Positions 54,257 through 64,000 of a stretch of 64,000 nucleotides of DNA are shown one piece after another (position 1 is the stretch's first letter; the number at the start of each line of letters is the position of its first letter). The DNA is from Glandiceps talaboti. Its lineage: Eukaryota; Hemichordata; Enteropneusta; Spengelidae. The stretch is taken from positions 13,468,501-13,532,500 of the forward strand of contig NC_135553.1 of assembly GCF_964340395.1 (NCBI RefSeq). The letters run 5' to 3'. Under the pieces are notes generated by a model. The model made no database searches. It worked only from the letters and a program-made list of their open reading frames with translations, and was not told where the DNA came from. The position numbers and the translations under genes are program-made.

Positions 54257-57200
54257 ACAACTTAGCAACGCATTAATATATTACACATTCAATATGTTCG
54301 TAAGTGTGTGCATACATGTGTGTTTTTCTAGTTGACGAATGTCTGCGTATGTGAGTATATGTACATTACATGTAAGTACATAGAGAACTAGAAATAAAGT
54401 ACACGTATTACTACAATATACTTACAGGCTGATGATGCGATGAAGATATATAGCCGCAAGTAATCGCGATGATTGATGGAATACCATGAAAGAAAGAAAC
54501 ATAACAAAAGTACTATTAGTTTAATTTCAAATCCTTAAAAAGTTGAAATTTGAAGAACCATAATGAATCACTAGGGATGTGTTGAATCTAACACTTATGT
54601 TCCAATACAATCTAAGTAAAATCAAGCAACCATTTTTTTTATTCGGTTCTGTTTTAATTGTTTGGTTTTTTTTGTTTGTGACCTTTCTTTTTAAGAAGTT
54701 GCTAAGTGGCCATTCCAAACGACGCCTCTTCCCTTTCGTCTAAAGTTGTTCGTGTAATTCGCATACAATACATACACATTTTTTCCGTATAAATCGGATC
54801 ATTGACCAATCATTGTCTACTACTAAGTGGACTGATGTTCGAGTTTGGCGTGTGTGAACATGTCCTAGTGTGTCTCACTGCTGGAGATTTTTTTACTGCT
54901 ACGTACTCCCCATTAACATCGTGTTCAAGCGTCGTAAATTCACACAACATCCAATACAGTGTGACCTTTGAACCAGGCAGGGAACTGATAATCAATTTAT
55001 TGAATGCTATTCATGTCCCCATATGTCTGTTTTTTGTCATAATTCAACCACCGATACAACACTTGAGGCTATTCACGATGTTGCGCGACTAGGGGTCACA
55101 AAAGTTAATCCCTTTAACTGAGAGATGCTTGTCGTTTCAAGGGTTTTTTGTAGTGAGTAGATTTTTTTTCGACTAGGAGTATGGTTAAGAATGTACTATA
55201 GCTAAAATGATGTAGGCTTGGTGTTTCACTCATGGGACATTACTTTTTCACACACAGATAGACATATTTCAACTCTAGATCTAGACTACTACAATAACAA
55301 TAACAAAGACACGATAAACACAGCAGGATCCTTTGCCCAATCACAGTGAACACTGATAAACATTGCTATTGAGTGCAGTAGGCTTCTAATGAAAACATTA
55401 CACATGGACTTGATGATGATCGGATTTTAATGGCTTCAATTGTCTGTTGTTGTTTTTTCTAACTGATAATCAACATTTCAACTTGACTACTTCTACACCC
55501 CCACTGTACAGCACCTACATGTATGTAATTGTTTCTTTTGAATTAGAAGTTGTCTGATGGTCATGTCTCATGAGTGAAAGTACGTCCAGGCCTACATCAT
55601 TTTAGCTGTAATATTGGCCATCTTGTACTGAAGCATTAAAGGGATCCGTTCCCCAGAGCTAAAGAATTAAGGTTAACAACGAAAACTAAATCCTGCTATC
55701 ATAAAACCTATATGTTTCTAAACCAGTCCGTTAGGGCATGGATCACGTCTGGCCCATTTGGGCTGTCTTGACACCGAAACATTGTTTCCAAGGTAACGTG
55801 TAAACAATCCGGTGTTGCCCCGGGCTGGAGTATTCTTTGATTTCACTGTGTGTGGGAGATTGTTGTATCCACTACAAATAGGAATTGTTGAAGGGTTTGG
55901 CAAATCAGAGTGTGTTTGTTCAGGTTGTGTTTGTGCAAAAGAAAATCCAAAAGCCGTGTTGAGTATTTAGTGAATGAATTGTGGCAACATTGCGGATAGA
56001 TGCGGCCGGTGGCAACTCGATTTTTCATAAGACATATTGTGGAGGCTGACTGTTTACAACGGACGTCGAACTTTTATTTTGATTATGTAGTAATTAAACA
56101 TAACGCTCTTTACAGGAAATTTGAATTCAGCCACACAGTTTACTCAAAGAGATTGACTAAAAAAATCGATTTAAAGACCTCTGTGTAAATTTATATTAAA
56201 ACAAAATTTGAAAAATTATAAGCTACATTGGAATCTAAAGATAAGCAAAGTACAATGACAATGTATATGGCGCGTTCAATTTATCAAATCATCAAAGTCA
56301 TTCTTATCATGGAAATTTTTTATCTGGTTGCTATGGAAATTATTTAACTTTTGAATATTAGGCTAGTTCGATGAAATAACTTAATAAAGGTGAATTTGTG
56401 TCATGAATTTAAACATTTCATGTACTCATAAAGCTAGGAAGTGCTTCCTTCGTTCGCGAACAGCGGGATGTTTGTCGACGAGCTAGACAGACTATTGTGT
56501 TTTTATTGGGTATACTGAAATCACGGGTGGTACAATTCGACTGTAGTCAATTTTTTTCCACTACTGATCGCCTTTAGTAAGGACACAATATCAACAATAT
56601 AGGTTTAGTGTGCCCAGATTTCTATTCTCTGTCTCACGTGAGGTCGTAGCCGATTTATTTATCAGTAATATATACACTACAGGCAATTTGGAGAAAATGG
56701 GGGATTTTGTAAATTTGAAAACATTATACAAGCGTCCTTAGTGCTAACTTTCTGAGTCTAGAACATACAAGCTTGGAAGTACAACATTTCAAATTACGAA
56801 CACGTCGAGTTGGGTTTTTTTTCGAGATCTTTGCGATAAAAGCTAATACGAGTGCCAACCACGATTGTCTACTCAATACTAACTTAAACACTTTCAGAAA
56901 CATGTTTGACATTTTATTTTATTCCATTTTGAGATTTTCCGCAATTGTAAATAAAAGAAAGCTTTCAAATGTGATGCAATGAATTCATCGTGTTGTACCA
57001 GGCTCAGATTAACCATTAAAACATTTGACCAGCTGGCTAAGCTGTTGTTACATTCTTTCTGTTCAAAATAGGGCATAGAACTTTACAAATGGAACAATTT
57101 GAAATGAATGTTATCCCAAATACAATATAAACCAGTCAAGCAGACACAGAAAGTCGTCTAACCCGACATAAATCCTACTAACATATATTGCTACATAAAT

Positions 57201-57807
57201 TATTTTAACGTTTGGCTCAACAAAAACTCTTTCTAACATCGGTACATCTTATCGTCTAGGGCAACAACAATATAATCGTATACATTTGCTACAATTTTCT
57301 TTGCGTTAGTAGCCATTACAATGTATCCTAGCAGACCGTTGCCGAATACTAACAGTGGAACAACGCATACTTTTATCCGGTTTATATCGTACTTGGCGAC
57401 GATCTGCTAAAATAAAGGCAACTCAAAGAAACTGAAGCAACTTTTGTTGTGTCAGACGATAAAATGTTGTAGTTATGGTAAGAAGATATTTGTCGCGACA
57501 AACTTTAAGTACAAAATACAAATGTACATCTAATGTTAGATTTTTGATGAGTCTGACGACATTCCCTTACGTGAAATGGCATCTATTGTACTATTCATAT
57601 AACATTCAACTTTGTATAAAACTGTTAGGTAATAATAAGCTTTAGCCTAGGAACAAAATTGTTTGCTATTCCATCATTTAGTAGATTTTGGAGTATTCGC
57701 TCCAGGGTTTAGAAGATAATAAGGCTGTACAGAAAACTTGTTGTCCATGTTTAATTTCATTTTTCTTGAAATTTTACTGATTTCTTCTACACACATCATT
57801 TATTCTT
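54257..57807. other. Spacer or 3' introns of the RING gene
   Basis: Later exons of the RING gene should lie here or further left on the minus strand. I could not identify one with confidence. The frame after CTCCAG at about 55815 (PGATPDCLHVTLETMF...) stays open about 40 codons, but I could not tie it to the family. Confidence 0.4.
55784..55797. promoter_or_regulatory. RFX-type X-box motif
   Basis: GTTTCC-AA-GGTAAC fits the X-box consensus (RYYNYY, 1-3 bases, RRNRAC) bound by RFX factors. Function is unproven and no adjacent promoter is known. Confidence 0.35.
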
Positions 57808-57837
57808 TCAAGAAAGCGAAAGATGACGTGTACTCAC

Positions 57838-58770
57838 CCCTCTGTGCCAGGAGCAGGCCTTAGCGTGGTTCTTCACCTGTTTAAACTTTCGTCTACATCG
57901 ACTGCAATTTATAGGGTGGTCGCCGGCTCTGGATGGTGACGGGACCGGTAGACGTGCCAAACTACTTGCGCTGTGTGTCATTCTAGGAGGCAAACCTTCA
58001 GATCGAATACTGTCAGCAGTAAACGCACTTTGCGTCCGTATCGATCCCACCTCTCCGTTCGTTATAGCCAACGTGTTGTTGCTACTACTACTAGTTTCAT
58101 AACTATCGACACTTTCATTCTCCGAGTTGTATCGTTGTTCGATGCTAGCCCTCTCAACTCTGTCAAGTTCTCTCTCCAACGCGAACCGATCAAACTTTAT
58201 CTCTATTTGATGTTCTCGTATATCTTTCCTGGTTTCTATAACACTTCGAACTTTTTCGTTAGCCAACTTTCTAGCCATACACATCTTCTTCTTCTGATGG
58301 GTAAACAGCTGGCATCGGTATGTTTTAAACCCACAAGCTTCGCAAACCGCCCATCTATAATCACACCTCTCAATGTGCCCTTTCAGGTCCTTGCGGAGAA
58401 TTCGAAACTTGCATCCCCGCAGAGAATGTGGGCAATTGACGTACGTCAGCCCGCAGTCCTTCTCAAGATGTCTCGGCAAGTCTTTTAATTTTGTACTTGC
58501 ACCGCAACCCTGGTTGCATGCAATTTCCAACGACAGCAATCGATTCTGCAACCCGAGTGACGGTTTCTGTAGAACCTCCTTCAATGGTTCGTCGCATATA
58601 GGACAAAACCGAGAACTTTCTGAGTGTAACCGTTTACGAATACAAGCAGAGCAATAGATATGTGAACAGTTTGGGAAATTGGTAACAGGATCAACGTAAA
58701 CACATCGGCAAATTGGACATATTAGATCCTTCTGGATGTGGCTAACAAAACGTTCTACTTCCAGACCCAT
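57838..58770 (-). CDS. RING finger + TRAF-type zinc finger protein, probable E3 ubiquitin ligase (5' coding exon)
   Basis: The protein begins MGLEVERFVSHIQKDLICPI. A C3HC4 RING lies at residues 18-59 (C18, C21, C35, H37, C40, C43, C56, C59), and TRAF/SIAH-type Cys/His zinc fingers at about residues 80-165. A basic/acidic coiled-coil-like helix follows (about 167-215), then a Ser-rich linker. Last is CSRCRRKF...NHAKACSWHRG, a CxxC...CxxH knuckle at about residues 289-310. RING-plus-TRAF finger proteins (TRAF, LNX/PDZRN, RNF41/RNF151 types) usually act as E3 ligases. The frame reads on to a stop at 57808, but CACAGAGGG|GTGAGT at 57837 is a strong donor (phase 0). The gene therefore probably continues downstream on the minus strand after 311 codons; I did not find the next exon. 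The start context AAACATGGG is good. I do not recognise a specific orthologue. Confidence 0.85.
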
Positions 58771-58812
58771 GTTTCGTCGCTATGATAGCCAACAGACCGT
58801 TACGGTATGTCG
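58771..58812 (-). other. 5'UTR part of the RING gene exon, with 3' splice site
   Basis: On the minus strand a long pyrimidine tract (CTTTCTTTTCTTTTCCAG) ends at 58813, giving 42 nt of 5'UTR before the ATG. An upstream non-coding exon is therefore expected. Confidence 0.6.
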
Positions 58813-59403
58813 CTGGAAAAGAAAAGAAAGAACACGAGAATACAGAAGTTAACAGGCGTTAAGAAGAGTTTTTTTTTAAAACGTATCTAGAACTCATTAT
58901 GTAATACAATACATATTATCATATTGCACGAACAAATGTATCATTCCTAACCTGTACACATTGTACTAAGCAAACCACAAGATGGATGGATGCGACCAGA
59001 AGACACAGACGAAGAAAGCTGTGACAAAAGAGACAAACGAAAACGCTCACAAAGATCTTCTGTCTTCCGATCTACATTTTGTTCAGTGCCTGAGGATAGA
59101 TCTAGACTATTTTCACCCTCAGTCGTTTAATATTCACTTGACACTCAGACACATCGACGTATTTCCATGCTCACCTTGAAGGCTACTATAAACGGGGTTT
59201 GTATCCGCGAGCGTCGTCGTGTTGACTGTATAAATATTTTTTCGTTTTATGTGTATGACGTCTGTGATCTTGTCCCGTTTGAGATCTGGTGGCTGATTGT
59301 TTTCGAACTGTTGTATGAGGATGTATGTGATGACAACCAATACAGAAGGTTTGCAGTTCAGTTTGTATCCGATCTGTAACATGTATGTATGTATGTATGT
59401 ATG

Positions 59404-59435
<32 letters not shown>

Positions 59436-62400
59436 GATGTATGGATATAAAGATGGATGAACTTGCGCCACTTCATCGTTGTTACCCTCCACCCCTCTTA
59501 ATAACAAAACTGCCCCCCCCCCCCGCATTTCCTATTTGAATGGAAAAACAAATTACAAAGACTAGCGAAATTGTTTTTCAAATACCCACCAATATGAACC
59601 GTCACGGTGATACATACAATTTGAGCTCTCCTGATTGCAAACAATCATCATCCTACCGAGCAACGCAACATTACCTAACTGTTTCAAGATTTATCCGTTC
59701 ATCGCTAGTTGTTATGTACTAGCATATAAATGTTTGAATATTCTAATCAGTAAAGAACATTTAATGGCATTCCGTCATTAATTCTGACGTACAGGGGAAT
59801 CCATTTCCTGGAAACTTTGTTGAAATTGACAATAGTTGATATCCGTACATCTATTTTAACATGCTTAAACTGTTTGTCACCTGCAACATCGTTTCGACCT
59901 CGATGAAAATTTAATGTTTCGATTTACAGCTATAGGAATTATTAGATTTTGTGTGTTTCTGTGTTATATTTTTTATTCATGTATTTAATGGCTCTGTCTG
60001 AGCATTTGCAATATACGCTTAATTTTGGGCATGATTTGCAGTTTTATTGTTAAAACACATAGATTATATCCCATCGCACATGATTCGAGCTGATTGAAAA
60101 TAACAAATTGTATCACTAGCGATATGATATAGCCATATAGCATGTACTGTCCATTTTATTTGCATTATCTACCCTATGAAATACTGCACGTGATATAATT
60201 TATGTGGGTTTTGTTTTTCATTTTCCCACTTTTAAATACTGGCGTTTTAAAGCCGATGTAAGTGTTTGTCATTTGTCGTTAATCACTGTACTCGCGTTGG
60301 CCTAAACATAAACACCGTACTTTTACTGGAAACTTTTTAGTTTGACTAGCTGAATTAACGTTCTCATATGATATCATTGAGAGTTACGTGTGTAACGTCT
60401 TCTTTTCAAGGAAATTGACAGCCTTTTATTTTTCCACCATTAGGTAGCCATTTTTGGATTCTAAAATATTTAGTCAGTGGACTGTGTTCACTAGTCTGGC
60501 TAAATATTTGTTCGTAAACACTGCATGATTTGGGTACAAACCCAATAACTTATTTGTCAATAAATTGTCAATTAAGTGAGATGTTGGATATGGTTGATCG
60601 GTGGACGATTATGCATGCGTCAACGTGTACAGCATAAATAAGACAAACATCTTATAATAACAAAAAAGTATAATTTTGATAAAAAATAAAATACTTTCAG
60701 TTTGAGATATTTGGGTCTAGTCTAATCCAGAACATTTTCTCTGGTCACCTCAGGTTATAATTATTCGTAATAAAGAAATCGCCGCATACAAATGCTTCAC
60801 ATGATAAGAAAAATCGAGATTTATCGAGAAGGATGTATTAGCATTATTTTACTCTACAAAATGACGTCATTCGAATACATATTTTACACCACAAATGTTG
60901 CATTTTATCAATGCATCCATTTATTCGACACATTATTGTGAGTTGAATAGTGTAAGCATTTTTCGAATGGATTTCACAAAACCTACAAGAAGAGCTATAC
61001 AGTTGGGTACCTTGTCCCTGTAATAAAGAGTAGCTCAGACTCAAACCAGTGGGGTACGTACCTACTTGTACGTGTGTATACATTCCTCATAGCGTAAGGT
61101 CATGACATCAATCTAATTAGCATATTTGCATATGTCAATCAAATCTAGCCATGACTAACAAAGTATTCCTGATACATGCCTTACATATCTATGTTTGAAA
61201 TATAACACAACGGAAATATCATTTTGAGAATTATTTTAGCAAAATATGATCCTCCAAAGTTCGTTTTGGCGAACAGTCGGGGACTCGTACAATCGAATCA
61301 GTGTTAGCCTTACCTCACGTAAATATTGCCAGGGTGTTAATACGCTATTTCTAATCAACGTTGGAGTGTCTTTCAAATCGCAAATGTATTTAGGGGTTTC
61401 GCCCCCGGGGCAAGGTTGGTCAGTCAACCGCCCCTACTGCAAATAGTATACATGAAATCGACATGGAAACGGACAACAAGGGTTGGTATCTTGCGTCGAA
61501 ACTATGCAGTGGTTTGTGCTTGGATATCTCAATAAAGTTTGGCGTCAAATGATAGAGTGGTGAATGTCTATGAACACATTTCTCAATTACACGAGGGTGT
61601 CGTATATAAAACAGTTATACAGCATAATACTTTATACGTTTTCCTTTTCAAAAGTATATACGTAGGCAAACATCTATCGACCATCAATGGGGGCATATAT
61701 TGCAGAGACATTTTAAGTACGCAGTCATGAAATACTTTGCTTTTGGTGGCAGTGTGTATAAAAGTTCGCCCTTATCATGCCGAACTGTCCAAACTGCTGC
61801 TAGGTATGTAAGGCGACATAATTCTGAAAGAGCACGAGTTGTTAGACATTTAATCACGGTTTGTTCGACAGTATCGAAGGACTCGTTTGAGTCTCCAATC
61901 ATCAACTGATCTATGGGCACGACATGTGAAATTATCTCTTTCGGGTAATTAACTATCCTGGTAATAGGGGTCAGCTAGTTTTTCGGTCGAAATGGTAATA
62001 GCTTAATTGCGTAATGTTTGCAAACAAGGTATTGTCCGTACGGAATGCGTTGTGAATTTTTAATAAATTTTGAAGCTAAGCGTGTCGAAGTTGATAACAG
62101 TTACTTTTTTTTTTCTTTTTTAACTTAAAGTGCTTATGGAACATGGTTTGAAGGGGGTCGAAACTCCAACAGGTGGTTTGTATTGAGTTGTCATGCTAAG
62201 TCGTTGTGAGTCTACCGTTAACTACAGACACAAATTTGCTTTTCTGATAAAGATCGTTTTGCACACAATTAGGGGTATTGAAGCAAGTTCACATGCAAAC
62301 ATGAATCTGTCTCTCGTCCATAGCTCGAGTCGTCTGTACGAGCTGAAAGCCTGGGAGACACTTTTCGAGGCAGTGTGTACTGTGGTCGGCGGACTATCTA

Positions 62401-62761
62401 GTACTATAGCTTCAAGATCTGTTTGACGCTTGACGGACAAGTCAGGGAAACAGCGTCAGATTACGGACAGAGAAGGGAGAAATGCACGTTGCTAATACAA
62501 GTAGCATTGTCTCCATCACGCTTTGTTAACCATTGAACAATAGCATAGTAAACTGTCTCCATGTAATTCTTCACTCTACTTCGCACCCTTCTGACACCGC
62601 TAGTTACCCAGAGTTTGAAAGAACACACTACACTACTTCGTACACTGTCAAATATGTTACGCTCGCTTCTACTTTTACCTTAAACATTCACCCTTAGAAC
62701 CGACAATAGACCAATGCTGTCAAGGTTATTTTCAAAATATCAAACACACCCGTGAACTTAC
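58813..62761. other. Presumed 5' intron of the RING gene
   Basis: AT-rich, with one (ATGT)n array and a short C10-12 run at 59513. Short overlapping open frames on both strands show no family features. Confidence 0.45.
59381..59432. repeat. (ATGT)n microsatellite
   Basis: Thirteen ATGT units, upstream of the RING gene. Confidence 0.9.
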
Positions 62762-62880
62762 CTTAATGAAGAGGTGCTTGCACAACGTCTCTCCTGTCAC
62801 CGTGGACCGTCCGCCATATTTGTCGCGTATGACAACAATGGTTTCTATGAGTGCAAAGATCGCTCCTCAACACACTATGG
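62762..62880 (-). other. Candidate 5'UTR exon of the RING gene with short upstream ORF
   Basis: On the minus strand the segment ends CATTAAG|GTAAGTTC, a consensus donor. It contains AATATGGCGGAC, a YY1-like initiator motif typical of animal promoters. The ATG at 62817 opens a 6-codon ORF (MADGPR) closing at TGA 62797-62799. Linkage to the RING exon 4 kb downstream is inferred from orientation and the need for a 5' exon. The upstream boundary is unknown. Confidence 0.45.
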
Positions 62881-63923
62881 TATTGCCAATGCACTGTACA
62901 GCTGATTGTGGTAGTTAGCTGGAGGGAGGATCCATTACTTGTATTAGGTACGATCAAGTACTCGGAGGCATGCCCTAGATAGTACTAGGTTAGCTGAAAG
63001 CTAAACATTTTCCACATTTTTTCCACAAAAAAAATCTTCTAATAATGCCATTAATGGAATTAATGTTATTACTGTTAATTATCTGGTTTTGTACCATTTG
63101 TACCATTACATAAAATTGAATATTAGTTAAAATTATGCATAAATGGTAAATTTATGAGTTCGTGTCGTGGTCTTTAGCCCGGAGCAAAATTTAACTTTAT
63201 CTCAGTTTTCGTCTTAGGTTTAGTGTACATATGAGTGATAATGATATTTTAACCATGAAATTTTCCCGCCAACCATTTCAAATATTACTTTTGCTTTTGA
63301 CAACATTTCGACGGAACTCGGCCTCTGTCTCCTATGAAGTACACACACACACACTGCTGTCAACTTGAAAATATTTTGGCTATTTAAGAGAAAACGACCA
63401 CAAAATGACCAAAGAAAATTTTTGAAACGTTTTAGTAGTTTTTTGTCACCGGTCTTCCAATGCAAAGATTAATAAAAACAATATCTTAACCTATCTCGTT
63501 TCCCTCACCGTCGAGACTTTCCTAGACTCGGAGAAGTTTCATAAACTATTGGTAATATATCCTGAAAAGTGAACTAAATAAAACGTACTTACCTTTCAAT
63601 GGCAAAATTCTCTGACGAAATGGTATTTAAAAGACATAGTATAGTCATACCAATAAAAGTTCGGGTCAGTCAATATTGATTCTTCTCAGAATTTACCTTG
63701 AAAAAATACTATGGTATGACAATGTTTTCTGTCAAATATAAAAACATGTCAGCTTAAAGGGATCGAATTTTATTGGTCGTTGGTGACGTCATTGTGTCTT
63801 GATGATACCAAATAACAATATATAATTGAGAGATAGTTGTCTGGTGTGTGTACCTGGCAGTCGTGGCAGCTACTCACACACATATTGTAGTTTGTTTATC
63901 GACCAGAACCTTAATCAACAAGG

Positions 63924-64000
63924 ATGGGTTTAAGAAAAGCAAATCGATTTGTTGGGTCTCGGGACAAAATGATGTATTCAGCACCGATGTCTTTCTATTC
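63924..64000 (+). CDS. Unidentified plus-strand ORF, 5' end of a gene cut by the window edge
   Basis: ATG 63924 in strong context (AAGGATGGG) opens MGLRKANRFVGSRDK... and stays open for 25 codons to the end of the window. A TATA-like AATATATAA lies about 110 bases upstream. Nothing in this short segment identifies a family, and it may be chance. Confidence 0.3.
   Translation, partial: MGLRKANRFVGSRDKMMYSAPMSFY

Larger units (their letters stand above)
51741..54426 (-). other. Cluster of five minus-strand consensus 5' splice sites, gene unknown
   Basis: On the minus strand GTAAGT follows CAG plus three bases at four places: CAGCCT|GTAAGT (about 54425), CAGATC|GTAAGT (about 53362), CAGGGG|GTAAGT (about 52079) and CAGGGA|GTAAGT (about 51743). 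A fifth reads GCAGCTCTTC|GTAAGT (about 52735). Each is preceded within about 70 bases by pyrimidine-rich sequence. This looks like a row of very small exons or alternative first exons. No conserved protein can be read, so no product is assigned. Confidence 0.35.

Noticed and set aside
53694..54268. Long His/Thr/Ile/Tyr- and Tyr/Val/Cys/Met-repeat open frames on both strands
   Set aside because: They are translations of the (GTAT)n/(GT)n array. A tetranucleotide repeat gives the same four-residue pattern in every frame.
55741..55817. Possible terminal exon of the RING gene (PGATPDCLHV... after CTCCAG, minus strand)
   Set aside because: The frame is open about 40 codons and phase-compatible, but no residues could be tied to the family, so it is noted only in the spacer entry.
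57973..58657. 171- and 94-codon plus-strand frames opposite the RING exon
   Set aside because: Antisense shadows of the GC-richer RING coding exon; no domain of their own.

Overview
This is an AT-rich animal (metazoan) genomic window. Genes are split by GT-AG introns, and most of the sequence is intron or spacer crowded with microsatellites, small palindromic (MITE-like) elements and decayed non-LTR retrotransposons. The proteins are ordinary animal orthologues (CSN1/GPS1, MTH1/NUDT1 and a RING/TRAF-type zinc-finger protein). The style of the genome (frequent TACATGTA-like words, foldback elements, LINE remnants with GELGR and LDYASPVW motifs) suggests a marine invertebrate such as a lancelet, hemichordate or lophotrochozoan. 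I cannot fix the species from sequence alone.

Layout. About 1-20.3 kb: no gene I can support; only simple repeats and short tandem or inverted repeats. 20.36-35.74 kb, minus strand: eleven coding exons of the COP9 signalosome subunit 1 gene (GPS1/CSN1), 444 codons with matching splice phases; the short last exon was not found. About 35.76-36.15 kb: a compact promoter region with CCAAT boxes and an ETS-like site, apparently shared head-to-head with the next gene. 36.1-40.5 kb, plus strand: NUDT1/MTH1-like copy 1, three coding exons with a perfect Nudix box but an in-frame TAG in exon 3. 42.5-44.8 kb: a diverged direct repeat and two LINE fragments. 45.3-47.8 kb, plus strand: NUDT1/MTH1-like copy 2, three exons with identical splice phases, open throughout, but with a Ser in place of the Nudix-box glycine. 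48-57.8 kb: spacer with MITEs, minisatellites, a large (GTAT)n array and a cluster of five minus-strand consensus 5' splice sites that I cannot assign to a protein. 57.84-58.81 kb, minus strand: a large exon of a RING plus TRAF-type zinc-finger E3-ligase-like gene, with a probable 5'UTR exon at about 62.8 kb carrying a 6-codon upstream ORF. From 63.92 kb: an open reading frame on the plus strand runs off the window.

Biologically, CSN1 is the PCI-domain scaffold of the COP9 signalosome (cullin deneddylation). MTH1 enzymes cleanse the nucleotide pool of oxidised purine nucleoside triphosphates. The RING protein is a likely ubiquitin ligase. The most notable observation is the tandem MTH1 pair, in which each copy carries a different lesion at a normally conserved site. 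It is accompanied by a nearly perfect long foldback element abutting the intron-2 splice donor of copy 1.
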